DNA of 64,000 nucleotides from Allobosea sp. BK604 (GCF_004341515.1 NZ_SLZF01000005.1:1-64000); one strand, 5' to 3'; positions 1 to 8,656 are shown, counted from the stretch's first letter. Numbers and translations are program-made. The notes: generated by a model not told the origin, from the sequence alone.

Positions 1-87
1 ATCGCCGTCATGCGAAAACTCATCGTCATCGCCAACGCCAAAATCCGCGACGCCAGACCTAAACTCCCAAATCAACAAGTGAGTTGA
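1..87 (+). CDS. IS110-type transposase, C-terminal end (partial)
   Basis: The first 87 bases are open in frame 1 and end at TGA; the reading is IAVMRKLIVIANAKIRDAR followed by nine more residues. An AVMRKL-I-IANAK-RD ending is typical of the C-terminus of IS110/IS116/IS902-type transposases, whose catalytic DEDD and serine domains would lie left of the window. The next gene ends only 12 bases downstream on the other strand, so the element abuts that gene's 3' end without disrupting it. Only 28 residues are visible, so the family call rests on this tail alone. No inverted or direct repeat can be assigned. Confidence 0.6.
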   Translation: MAVMRKLIVIANAKIRDARPKLPNQQVS

Positions 88-99
88 TGACGTGGGCGT

Positions 100-1203
100 T
101 CAAAGATAGCTCTGCCGCGTCCCGGTCTGTGCGGAGCGCTCGATCGCCTCGAGCATCCGGTGCCTGACCAGCGCGTCGGCGAAGCTCGGGACATGGTCGG
201 TGCCGAGCTTGATGTCGCTGCGCATCAGCGCATAGGCATGGGCCAGCGTGTAGAACATGTCGGATGGCGAACTGCCGGAGACGATGCGGTAGCTTTCCGG
301 GACCGGCAGATCCTCCAGCCCGCCCGAAGCGGCCGTGCCGCGGATGCGGAAATCGCCATATTGCAGCCGCCCGCTCTCGCCGGTGATGACGAGATCGCCC
401 ATGCTGCCATTGATCTCCCAGAAGAAATTCGCGACCTGCGACGAGCCCGAGCGGTAATGCACCGAGGCGACGGCACCGTTCTCGAGGATACCGCTGATCG
501 CGATCTGGTCGTCGATCGTCTTCGCGACCTCCTCACCCGTATCGGTGCGTCTCACCACGGGGAAACGCGTCGCCAGCGTCGCCGAGAGCTCACGGAACTC
601 GCCGAGGCACCAGCAGAAGCCGTCGATCGCGTGGCCGAACTGGACGGTCAGCATCGAGACGCCGTTGCTGCGGTCGAGCCCATAGACCAGGCGCGGCTCG
701 ATCGTCGCCCCCCAGGCGCCGGCGGAGGCCGTGAAGGTCGACGAGATCACCTCGCCGATTCGGCCGGAGGCGACGAGGTCGCGGATATAGCGGATCGTCG
801 GCGAGGCATGGCCCTGCAGGCCGACAAAGGCGGGCACCGCCTTCTCCTGCGCCAGCGCCGCCATCTGCTCGGCCTCCTCGCGGCCATTGCCGAGCGGCCA
901 TTCGCAATAGACCATCTTGCCGTGGTCGAGCGCGGCCCGCACCAGCTCGAGATGATAGGGCACGCGCACCGCGACCACGACGAGATCGACCTCGGGGCGC
1001 TTCACCAGCAGGGCCGGGTCGTGGAAGAACAACGGCACGCCATGGGCCTGTGCGGCTTCGGCCGCCGATTCAGGCCGCGAGGTCGCCAGCGCCCGGATTT
1101 CATAGCCGGGCACGAGCTTGAGAGCCGGGACATGCGCCCTGCCAGCCCAGGAGCCTGGCCCGCTCAAGCCGATGAAGCCGAGCCCGATATCATCCGCTGC
1201 CAT
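100..1203 (-). CDS. Gfo/Idh/MocA-family protein, Gal80-like
   Basis: A 367-residue protein with an N-terminal Rossmann fold (GFIGLSGPGSWAGRAHVPAL, about residues 9-28) and the usual alpha/beta C-terminal domain. The family comprises NAD(P)-dependent sugar or inositol dehydrogenases. The hallmark EKP motif, whose lysine takes part in catalysis and nicotinamide binding, reads EWP here (YCEWPLGNG, near residue 100), as in yeast Gal80-like members. It may therefore be an atypical oxidoreductase or a ligand-binding protein. It is monocistronic, with a 292-base upstream gap that carries a small palindrome. An IS110-type tail ends 12 bases beyond its stop. The substrate cannot be predicted. Confidence 0.85.
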   Translation of the reverse strand: MAADDIGLGFIGLSGPGSWAGRAHVPALKLVPGYEIRALATSRPESAAEAAQAHGVPLFFHDPALLVKRPEVDLVVVAVRVPYHLELVRAALDHGKMVYCEWPLGNGREEAEQMAALAQEKAVPAFVGLQGHASPTIRYIRDLVASGRIGEVISSTFTASAGAWGATIEPRLVYGLDRSNGVSMLTVQFGHAIDGFCWCLGEFRELSATLATRFPVVRRTDTGEEVAKTIDDQIAISGILENGAVASVHYRSGSSQVANFFWEINGSMGDLVITGESGRLQYGDFRIRGTAASGGLEDLPVPESYRIVSGSSPSDMFYTLAHAYALMRSDIKLGTDHVPSFADALVRHRMLEAIERSAQTGTRQSYL

Positions 1204-1343
1204 GCGCTGTGATCCGTCTGATGGAAGGCCGCAATCCGCGCGGGATCACCGCGCGAGCGGTCGGAAAGCGGCCCTGTGCCCGCTGGCGAGCTTGATAACA
1301 GCCCCCGCACCATCAGAGAAATCGAATGTTTATCGGCATTATG

Positions 1344-1358
1344 ATCGAAAACATCGAT
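1344..1358. promoter_or_regulatory. palindrome upstream of the Gfo/Idh gene
   Basis: ATCGA-N5-TCGAT is a perfect 5-base inverted repeat about 140 bases upstream of the Gfo/Idh start. A similar string (ATCGAATGTTTATCG) lies at 1321-1335. The position and dyad symmetry fit a repressor site, but no regulator in the window can be linked to it. The rest of the gap (1204-1495) shows no gene; two related GATCAGATT words lie near 1423 and 1466. Confidence 0.25.
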
Positions 1359-1495
1359 AGTCGACGAGGTCGCCGACCGATCTCACCGGCGCCTCGGCCA
1401 AGGCGAGCGCTGATACGATCGGATCAGATTACGCATTCGCTATCAATATTTTAGAGCTGGATCCGATCAGATTGATTCAACCTGATCATTCGGGT

Positions 1496-3913
1496 CTAGG
1501 GTTTCGCAGCTGCCATTCGACGCTGCCACTCGGCCAGGAAGCGACGCAGATTCGCCTCGGGCGGCTCCGCCAGGGTCGTGGGCGCGTGCTCGATCGCGGT
1601 CGCGATGCCCTGCATGTGGGCCGTCAATTGCGCCCAGTCCGGCCGCGCCCAATTCGCCGTCGGCACGACCGAGAGGACATAGACGAGGTTGTAGCGGCCG
1701 GTGCGGGTCAGCCTGCTGAAGCTGTCGGGCTCGGCCATCGCCGCGAGCGCTTCGACGATCTGCATCTGCCCGGCATCGGGGACGCCGCCATCGCGCAGCG
1801 CAGTGACGATGCGCTGGGCCGTGGCCGTCCGGTTCTGCGCGGTCGACCCGTCGAGCAGCCGCACCGAGGCGGCGATCTGGGCCGCGTCGCTGGGCTGGGC
1901 CTGGACGGTCGGGAGCGGCTTCGCCGCGCGAAACCGCTCGTCGAAGCTCAAACCGGTGAGACGCTCGATATCGGCAACGCTGACGCGGTAGAGATCCGGA
2001 ATGAACGGCACCCGCTCGCGCTTCTCCCCGGCATCCGAACTTTGCCGGATGAGGAAGGCGTCGACGACGAGGGCCCCGTCCGCGCTCGGCGAGACCGCGA
2101 TCTTCCAGAAGGCGCGCGGCAGGCGGACATCGCCCATGGCGTCGCGCACGACGACGGGATCATCGTCGCGGAAGACCGGGCCCGAGAAGACCGCGATGCG
2201 GCCCGCGCTCTTGTTGTGCTCGGTCAGCACCCAGCGCTCGAGCTCGCTCCAGACGCCGCGGTTGAAATTGTCGAACTGGACGGTGATGTTGGGGAAGACA
2301 TTGACATTGGCCGAGGCGCGGCTGTCGACGAGATCGTCGCCGCCGGTGAAGAACGGCCCCCAGGTCGCCTCCTGCCGGGTCACGAGATGGCCGCGGTCGA
2401 GGTCGTTCTCGGCGAAGACGGCCGGCGTCAGCTGGTCCCGCGCGGGCACGCGCGGATCGCCGACGAAAGCCTCCACGCCACGTGGCAGGACGAGCAGGCT
2501 GCGGCGGTCGACATTGCTCGCGGTCACGACCGCCATCCGCCGCGCGCTGTTGAAGACGACGCTGTAATTGACATAGTCGAGCGGCCGGCCTTCGGCGAAG
2601 GCCACAGCCTTCACCTCCGGGGAAAGACCGGGCAATGCGAGGCTGGTGCCGAGGAATTCAGGCTGGTAGCCGGCCAGCGCCGGATTGGCGGCCGAGGCCT
2701 CGGCCTGCACCCGGGTCTGTTCCTGCGCCTTGGCATAGGCATCCGCGCTCGGCGGCCGCACCAGCTCGCGCAATCCTTCGGGAACCGAGTCGATCCTGAT
2801 CTGGCCCTGGGCGACCTCCCGGCGCAGGAAATCGGTCGCAAGATCGAGCTGCCCCTTGAGCTCGGCGGCTCCGTCGATCCGCTGCCTGACAGACTGGAGC
2901 TCCTGTTCGGACAGCGCCCGCAGGCGCTTGTTCGCCTCCAGCTCGGCATTGGTGAGGGCAAGCTGGTCGACGCTGGACCGCCACGCGAGATAAAGCGCGA
3001 TGGCGATGGCCGAGACCAGGACGGCGGCAGCGAAATAAAGAAACGAATGGTTGCGCGTCTGATTGCGTTCGCTCGCCGCGATGAATTCGGCGATCTCCGG
3101 ATCGGTACGTCGGTATTCCGCCGCCTCGGCCAGCGCCCGTCCAGTCAGGCAATAGCCAGGCTGCTTGCCGGAATTGCGCCATTGCCGCGCCAAGGCGCTA
3201 AGGCGCACCTGCTCACGGCTGGCCTTCTGCGTATCGGACACCGCAGGAGCTGGGCTCGGCGCGGGAACCGGCTGCGGTGCCTCTGCCACCATCGGCGGAA
3301 GGGGTATCGCCAGAGCCTCTTCGATAGCCGACAGCGCCGCTTCGGGATTCGTCTCGGGCGCCATGGCCACGGCGGCTCCGGCCCTCCCCCGGCGGGGAGC
3401 CGCCGCGACGGTCGTTTCAAACCTCGGCGGGGCTGCAACTGGTGGCGCGACCGAGGCCGTCGCTGGCGGGGCCGGAGCCATTGGCGCAGGGGCCATTTGC
3501 GGCCGGACCGGCGTGGCAGGGGCTGAACCTGCGGTGGCGGGCTCAACCGGGACAGCGGCCCCGACCATCGGCTCGGGCGACGGCCGATACTCCTCGATGA
3601 CCGGCAGCGTCGCCACGGCCTCGCTGGAGGGAGACAGCACCATCAGCTGCGCCGACCAATAGTCGAGCAGATCCTGGGCGGCGCGCCGTTCGCCATCCTC
3701 CGAGAGGATCGCGCCGGTCGCCTTGATGCGGTCGGAGAAGACGCGCAGGTCATGCAGGCCGGGACCGAGCCCCGTCCCGCTGCCTGACTTGCGGCGCAGC
3801 GGCCGCGTCGCCTGGATCAGCTCGACATGCTCGCGCCGCAGGGCGGCGAGCGGGCCGGACGTGTCGTCGAACGAGGATTGCATGGGTTCCGGGGTCATGC
3901 GTTCAGAAGTCAT
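1496..3913 (-). CDS. membrane-anchored DNA/RNA non-specific endonuclease (NUC1 family)
   Basis: 805 residues from the ATG that overlaps the upstream gene's stop (ATGA). Layout: a helical N-terminal domain (about 15-95), a long Pro/Ala-rich linker (about 105-230), a segment ending EIAEFIAAS (273-281), one membrane helix (about 290-311), a coiled-coil stretch (about 312-370), and a C-terminal Serratia/EndoG-type nuclease (about 415-700). The catalytic motif is DRGH (506-509), with a probable Mg-binding Asn at 538 and FNRG-W--LE after it. The FI-AS segment just before a membrane helix resembles linkers of STAND-type conflict proteins (inference). A GYxPxFLG leader precedes the nuclease domain, as in the trypsin-nuclease fusion upstream. 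Last gene of the five-gene protease-nuclease operon. Predicted to degrade nucleic acid non-specifically when released or activated. Confidence 0.8.
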   Translation of the reverse strand: MTSERMTPEPMQSSFDDTSGPLAALRREHVELIQATRPLRRKSGSGTGLGPGLHDLRVFSDRIKATGAILSEDGERRAAQDLLDYWSAQLMVLSPSSEAVATLPVIEEYRPSPEPMVGAAVPVEPATAGSAPATPVRPQMAPAPMAPAPPATASVAPPVAAPPRFETTVAAAPRRGRAGAAVAMAPETNPEAALSAIEEALAIPLPPMVAEAPQPVPAPSPAPAVSDTQKASREQVRLSALARQWRNSGKQPGYCLTGRALAEAAEYRRTDPEIAEFIAASERNQTRNHSFLYFAAAVLVSAIAIALYLAWRSSVDQLALTNAELEANKRLRALSEQELQSVRQRIDGAAELKGQLDLATDFLRREVAQGQIRIDSVPEGLRELVRPPSADAYAKAQEQTRVQAEASAANPALAGYQPEFLGTSLALPGLSPEVKAVAFAEGRPLDYVNYSVVFNSARRMAVVTASNVDRRSLLVLPRGVEAFVGDPRVPARDQLTPAVFAENDLDRGHLVTRQEATWGPFFTGGDDLVDSRASANVNVFPNITVQFDNFNRGVWSELERWVLTEHNKSAGRIAVFSGPVFRDDDPVVVRDAMGDVRLPRAFWKIAVSPSADGALVVDAFLIRQSSDAGEKRERVPFIPDLYRVSVADIERLTGLSFDERFRAAKPLPTVQAQPSDAAQIAASVRLLDGSTAQNRTATAQRIVTALRDGGVPDAGQMQIVEALAAMAEPDSFSRLTRTGRYNLVYVLSVVPTANWARPDWAQLTAHMQGIATAIEHAPTTLAEPPEANLRRFLAEWQRRMAAAKP

Positions 3914-5226
3914 GGCAGCGCCGCCCGCAGGGTTTGCAATGTCGCGCGCAGGCCGGCGAGCTTGTCGAGCTCGCTCTCGAGCTGAGCGCCGGTCGCGGTG
4001 GCCCGCTCGCCGGCCAGGGCGAGATAGTCGAGCATGGCGGCGTAGAGGTCGGCTGTCGCGTCCGGCTGCCTTTGCACGGCAGCGGCGATCGCATCGCCGA
4101 CCGTGTCGGCAAGCTCCCGCTCCTTCTGGTGCAGCGCCGTGTCGGTATCGAGCAGGCAAAGCGTCCGCACGACCGTGCGCGCGGCCGTCCATTGCTCGTT
4201 GACCGGCCCGAGCCAGGCATCGTCCGGGTTGGAATTATCTGATGGGATCATGTCGCGCATGTCGTCGAGCGCATCGCCCGCCTTGATCCAGCGGGCATGG
4301 ACCTCCTGCCGATGGGCGAGCGCGACCCGGCAGCGCAGGATCGCCGGCGCGATCGCGCTGATCGCAGTGGCCAGCCCGGCCGAGGCGGCCGCGTCGCGCA
4401 GCGCCACGGCAACCTGCTCGAATGGCAGGGACGCGGCATAGGCCAGCAGGTCCTCGTCGAAGCGGCCGGCGGTCGCGTCGAGAAAATGCTGCAGGACGTT
4501 GCGGGCCGAACGGATGGCGTTGAAGTCCTTGGCGGCGAGCGCGCTGTTATAGGGACCGAGCGCATTGCCGAGCCCGGCGACCCAGCGCGCCTCGATGGCG
4601 TCCGGCCTCGCCTCCGACAGGCGCGCGAGCAGGGCGGTGCCGGTCTCGACCGCCTCTTCCAAAGCATCGACATGCTCCTGCGAGGTCGCCAGGAAGAAGG
4701 CGCTGGGTGCGGTCTCGTTCTCCAGCAGCGGCATGACCGTGCGCGAATGCTGCTCGAGCTGCTGCGCCGAGTTGCGCATCGCCTTGAGCACATCGGTCCG
4801 CTCGACGGAATCGGCGGCGGCTGTGAGGAGCCGTCTCAACCCCTGCGCCGCGGCGTCGCCGTTGGGCGGAGCCAGCCTGGCCTGCTGCGGCCAGGCCGTC
4901 GTGATCGCGGTGACCGGCGGGGCGATGTCCTCGAACTGCCTGAAGGCCTGGCGCATCGTCTCGGTCAGCCGGCAGCGCAGCCGGTCGTTCATCTCGATGC
5001 GGGTCGCCGCGCCGATCAGCAGATCTACGAGCATGCCGTGCCGGCGCGAATGGTCGACGCATTTATCCGCCATGATCCGCTGCGGCTCGCGGTCGTTGAC
5101 GATCTCCAGAATGATGTTCTCGCCATGGACGCTGTCCATGACGCGTTTCATCTCGGCGAACTGGAAGCTGTCGCCGATCGCGTTCTTCACCCCGCTGAGA
5201 TCGATCCCGTCGAAAGGCAGACCCAT
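3910..5226 (-). CDS. helical protein with EAD-like N-terminus, function unknown
   Basis: 438 residues starting MGLPFDGIDLSGV; the start is chosen because AGGG lies about 8 bases upstream and longer reading would run through the preceding protease gene. The first 75 or so residues (F--AEM-RVMDSV, then RRHGMLVDLLIGAATR) have the helical pattern of effector-associated domains, which mediate homotypic contacts in bacterial conflict systems; this is a pattern-based inference. The remainder (about 80-438) is almost entirely predicted helix without catalytic motifs or membrane segments. It lies 26 bases after an EAD-bearing protease gene and overlaps the membrane nuclease gene by four bases, so all three should be translated together. 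It may be an adaptor or sensor scaffold. Confidence 0.75.
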   Translation of the reverse strand: MGLPFDGIDLSGVKNAIGDSFQFAEMKRVMDSVHGENIILEIVNDREPQRIMADKCVDHSRRHGMLVDLLIGAATRIEMNDRLRCRLTETMRQAFRQFEDIAPPVTAITTAWPQQARLAPPNGDAAAQGLRRLLTAAADSVERTDVLKAMRNSAQQLEQHSRTVMPLLENETAPSAFFLATSQEHVDALEEAVETGTALLARLSEARPDAIEARWVAGLGNALGPYNSALAAKDFNAIRSARNVLQHFLDATAGRFDEDLLAYAASLPFEQVAVALRDAAASAGLATAISAIAPAILRCRVALAHRQEVHARWIKAGDALDDMRDMIPSDNSNPDDAWLGPVNEQWTAARTVVRTLCLLDTDTALHQKERELADTVGDAIAAAVQRQPDATADLYAAMLDYLALAGERATATGAQLESELDKLAGLRATLQTLRAALP

Positions 5227-5252
5227 CAGCGTCCCTACCCGTTCAACTATGC

Positions 5253-6380
5253 TCAACCCAGAAAGGCGGCGTGGCCCGCGGCAACGAGATCCGCACGGAT
5301 CAGATGCGCGGGTACGCCCTGGTTGAATTGTGGCGTTCCCCAGGCCGGATCGCCGAAATGATGCAATGCGACGAGCGCCCAGTCCATGTTGAACACCGGC
5401 GAGCCCGAGGAACCGCTTTCCGTATTGGTGGAATAGCGCAGCCGTGGCCGGTCGGACGGCGGCGGCAGCGGCAGGACGGCCTGGGTGTCGATCGCCAGCT
5501 TCATCGGGCCGCCATCGGGATGCTGCACGATGATCAGCGGCGCGCCCTGGGCGGGATCGGCCGCCTTTGCAGGCAGCGCGACCCAGCCGCGCGGTTGTCC
5601 GCCCAGGGCTTCCGCCCCGATCGGACGGGCCAGGCGCAGCAGGGCGAAATCGAGCTCGGTCGCGGTCGGCGCCGGAGTATCCGGCATCTGCGTCAGCTCG
5701 GCCGGCGCATAGGGCCGATGATAGACGACGCCATCGGCATGGAGCGGGACGCGGGTGCCCTCGTCCCGCCCGCCGTCCGGGCGCTCGGCATAGTCGAAGC
5801 GGCAGGCGATCTTGCCGACAACCCCACGGGCCACGGCCTTCTCGACGACATGCCAATTGGTCAGCACCGCTTCGGGGCCGATCAGGAAGCCGCTGCCCGC
5901 CGCGCCATCCTCGATCTCGATGCGGCAGACCTGGCGCTGCGTCCGCATCAGATCGAAGGCCCAGGTCCCGATATTGAGCTGCTGCAGATGCGGCTTGATA
6001 TTGCGCTGCAGGCCGGGAGCGAAAGCGCCCTCGGCGACGGCCGGTCCCGGCGCGCCGCTCTCCTGCAGGTCGAAGACCGGCGGGCTCTGGCCGGCGAGGC
6101 CGATGATCTCCGGATAAAGCAGCGCGATCTGCAGCCTGACATCGCCGCGCTTCGGGCGCTCGCGATAGACCTCGGCCAGGAACTGGCTGGTCGCGCCTTC
6201 CTGCTCGAGCGCACGCAGGAGCTCCCGGATGGTCCGGCCAAGGGGCATGCCGCGGCCGACCCAGTGGACATAGAGCTCGTCGCCGGTGGTGAGACCGACG
6301 AGGCGTTCGAGATCATAGTCGCTGAGCGTGCCGGCAAGCAGCGCTGTCAGGTCGTCGATCTGCTTGGGCGTCAGAGCCAT
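5253..6380 (-). CDS. trypsin-like serine protease with N-terminal EAD-like domain
   Basis: 375 residues. Residues 1-92 form a small helical domain resembling effector-associated domain 1 (LT--Q-DDL-ALL, then LERLVGL, then IRELLRALEQEG, ending LLYPE). Residues about 135-370 are a trypsin-2-type protease with His177 (LTNWHVV), Asp244 (ELDFALL) and Ser325 (GSSGSPVF), so the triad is intact. No signal peptide is visible, implying a cytoplasmic enzyme. GGAG precedes the ATG. It lies 17 bases after the trypsin-nuclease fusion and 26 bases before the helical gene. In known systems EAD-protease proteins act as effectors recruited by EAD-bearing partners; here a neighbour with a similar N-terminus is the obvious candidate partner. 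Confidence 0.85.
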   Translation of the reverse strand: MALTPKQIDDLTALLAGTLSDYDLERLVGLTTGDELYVHWVGRGMPLGRTIRELLRALEQEGATSQFLAEVYRERPKRGDVRLQIALLYPEIIGLAGQSPPVFDLQESGAPGPAVAEGAFAPGLQRNIKPHLQQLNIGTWAFDLMRTQRQVCRIEIEDGAAGSGFLIGPEAVLTNWHVVEKAVARGVVGKIACRFDYAERPDGGRDEGTRVPLHADGVVYHRPYAPAELTQMPDTPAPTATELDFALLRLARPIGAEALGGQPRGWVALPAKAADPAQGAPLIIVQHPDGGPMKLAIDTQAVLPLPPPSDRPRLRYSTNTESGSSGSPVFNMDWALVALHHFGDPAWGTPQFNQGVPAHLIRADLVAAGHAAFLG

Positions 6381-6397
6381 CTCGCCACTCCGGCAGC

Positions 6398-8656
6398 TTA
6401 AGGCCGGCTCGGGCGACGCGCCCGCGCCCGGCGGCCGACGGCTTCCCCGCGGACGGTGTTGAACTGGTCGGCGGCGAGCAGCGCGGGATCGAAGACGACG
6501 CCGGTCTTCGCCGCGATCTCATGCAGCGGCCGCATCACCGCGACGAATTCCGCGGGCACGACGAACTCGAAATCGACATCCGACAGGTCCTGCTCGAGGA
6601 CGAAGCCATAGGTGGCGAGGCCATCCTCGGTGCGCGCCGCGATGACCTTCCAGTAACTGCCCGGGATCTTGGCGCGGAGCACGGCGCCGCCATCGCCGAC
6701 GCCGACGAAGACCTCGTCGCTATCGGCGAGCACCGGGCCGGCCAGCACGCAAAGGCGCTCGCTGGCGGCTTCCGAAAGAACATGGTTCTCGAGATCGCCC
6801 CAATTATCCTCGCCATCGCTCGAGCGGTTGAAGCCGGCGACCTGCGGCGAGCAATTGGTGACATGGAAGCTGTCGCCATTGGCCCGGCGCACCTCCTGAT
6901 AGCTGCGGCCCCAGGCGACATCGTCGCGGCGCACGATATGGCCCTTGTCGAAGGCCTTGCGATCCTTGGTGAAGAAGACGTCAGGGAGCTGGAAGGCAGC
7001 ATCGAGCCGGCTGTCGAAGAACCATTTCTCCTGGTCGTTCTTGCCGAGCCCGCTCAGGCCCCTGCGGGTATAGTCGCCGGCCGGATCGGGCTTCTTCAGC
7101 TTCGGCTCCTTGGTAACGTTGGAGGCCGTCACGAAGGCGAGCCGCCGCGCGGCATGCATGCGCAGCGAGAAATTCTGGTAGGAGAGCTCGTCGCCGCCAT
7201 TCCTGGTCTTCGCGAGCACAGCCTGGTTCGACGCGGTCGGCATCGGCACCGCAAGCACCGCCCTCTCATCGGCGCCGGCATCATCTCCGCCGAGGAAGGC
7301 GGGATCATAGCCCTTGCGCGAAGCGTAGTCGGTGTCGTGATCGGGCTCGCGCAGCGCCTCGGTCTCCGCAGCCATCACGACGCTTTCGGCCGCGCCCGTG
7401 ACGGTGGCGCCGACAAGACGCGGCTCGCCGAAGGACAAGGTGATGCGCAGCGGCACGTCCAGCGTGATCGCTCCGCCCGGCAGGCCCGTCATCGTCACCC
7501 CTCCGCCCGATGCTGTCTTGCTGTCGGCCGCGTCATCCCGGCGCGGCGCGGCATCCGCGGCGGGCTGGGCCGCCTCGCTCGCATCGGCGCGCAGCCACCA
7601 ATCGCCCCAGATATTGGGACCACCGGAGGGCGTGCCGGCGAACCTGACGCCGGCGGCCACGACCCGGCCGTCCTGCGCCAGCGCGGCGCTCGGAACGGCA
7701 TAGTTCTTCTGCATGTACTTGCCGCCGAAATGCAGGCCGAGGACGCGGCCATTGGCGAGATCGAGGATCGCCGAGCCGGAATTGCCGCCGAGCGTCGAGC
7801 AATCATGCGCGGCGGCATCGACGATCTTGCCGAAGCTGCCGACCCGCACCGCCCCCTGCAATTCGCCGGGCTGCAGGCGCTTCACGCCGAAGGAGCCACG
7901 AAACAGGCTCTGCTGCTCGGCGCTGGGATTGCGGCCATCGAAGGCGGGATAGCCGATGACGTAGATGTCATGGCCGGCCGGCAGCTCGCGGGCGTCGTCG
8001 AGCGAGAGTTCGAGCGGCGTGATCGTCGCCGGCAGGCCCTCGACCTCGAGGATGGCCATGTCCCAATAGGGGTGGATCATCCTGATCTTGCGGATCTTCA
8101 GCACCGCCCGGCGCGCATTGTTGAGCTCGCGCAGAAAATCGATCTCGGAGCCGACACCGGGCATGAAGCTGACGCTGCGCTCGCCAAGCCCGGCGGCAAA
8201 GATCTCGGCGACGTGCCGGTTGGTCATCAGCAGGCCGGCGCCGACGACGAAGCCGGTGCCACCATAGGGAATGCCGGGAATATTGACGAGCTCGACGCGG
8301 CCGATCGCGGGGATCGAGGCCATGATACGGTTCTTCAGGACAGCATCGTCGGACAGCTGGGTCCAGAGCGCGTGGGTCGAGGTGAAGCTGCCATTGACGA
8401 TATCGATCACCGGCCGGATGTCGGATGCGATCAGCGCCTCCAGGCCGAAGGCGATATCGGGTGCCATCTCGGCATCGGGGCGGCGGAGCGATTCCAGCGC
8501 GGCGCCGGGACCTGCCTGACGCTCGAGCCCTTCGAGCCCCGCGGGGCGCTCCTGGCTGCCGGCCGTCAGGTCGCTGACGAGTTGCTCCGCGCCGCCATGC
8601 TTCTTCGAGACCATCTCAAGATAGGCGCGGAGCTGGTCCGCATCGACGTTAGACAT
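6398..8656 (-). CDS. trypsin-like protease fused to NUC1 endonuclease
   Basis: 752 residues with two enzymes in one chain. A short helical N-terminus (1-35) leads to a trypsin-like domain (about 110-345) with His148 (MTNRHVA), Asp199 (YWDMAIL) and Ser293 (GGNSGSA). A linker (about 355-440) and a GYDPAFLG leader (449-456) follow, then a DNA/RNA non-specific endonuclease domain (about 490-740) with the catalytic DKGH motif (570-573), a probable Mg-binding Asn601 (TNCSPQ) and FNRS-D--W-DLE. Both active sites look intact. There is no signal peptide or membrane helix. GGAGAT precedes the ATG. Second gene of the operon, 58 bases after the subtilase gene. The arrangement suggests a nuclease whose activity depends on self- or partner-proteolysis; that coupling is inferred. 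Confidence 0.88.
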   Translation of the reverse strand: MSNVDADQLRAYLEMVSKKHGGAEQLVSDLTAGSQERPAGLEGLERQAGPGAALESLRRPDAEMAPDIAFGLEALIASDIRPVIDIVNGSFTSTHALWTQLSDDAVLKNRIMASIPAIGRVELVNIPGIPYGGTGFVVGAGLLMTNRHVAEIFAAGLGERSVSFMPGVGSEIDFLRELNNARRAVLKIRKIRMIHPYWDMAILEVEGLPATITPLELSLDDARELPAGHDIYVIGYPAFDGRNPSAEQQSLFRGSFGVKRLQPGELQGAVRVGSFGKIVDAAAHDCSTLGGNSGSAILDLANGRVLGLHFGGKYMQKNYAVPSAALAQDGRVVAAGVRFAGTPSGGPNIWGDWWLRADASEAAQPAADAAPRRDDAADSKTASGGGVTMTGLPGGAITLDVPLRITLSFGEPRLVGATVTGAAESVVMAAETEALREPDHDTDYASRKGYDPAFLGGDDAGADERAVLAVPMPTASNQAVLAKTRNGGDELSYQNFSLRMHAARRLAFVTASNVTKEPKLKKPDPAGDYTRRGLSGLGKNDQEKWFFDSRLDAAFQLPDVFFTKDRKAFDKGHIVRRDDVAWGRSYQEVRRANGDSFHVTNCSPQVAGFNRSSDGEDNWGDLENHVLSEAASERLCVLAGPVLADSDEVFVGVGDGGAVLRAKIPGSYWKVIAARTEDGLATYGFVLEQDLSDVDFEFVVPAEFVAVMRPLHEIAAKTGVVFDPALLAADQFNTVRGEAVGRRARARRPSRP

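Noticed and set aside
1204..1495. Copy of the tRNA-Glu 3' end as an att site left of the cassette
   Set aside because: I looked for the tRNA 3' sequence here and did not find it.
1472..3526. 684-codon plus-strand open reading
   Set aside because: Antisense to the membrane nuclease gene and without protein-like character.
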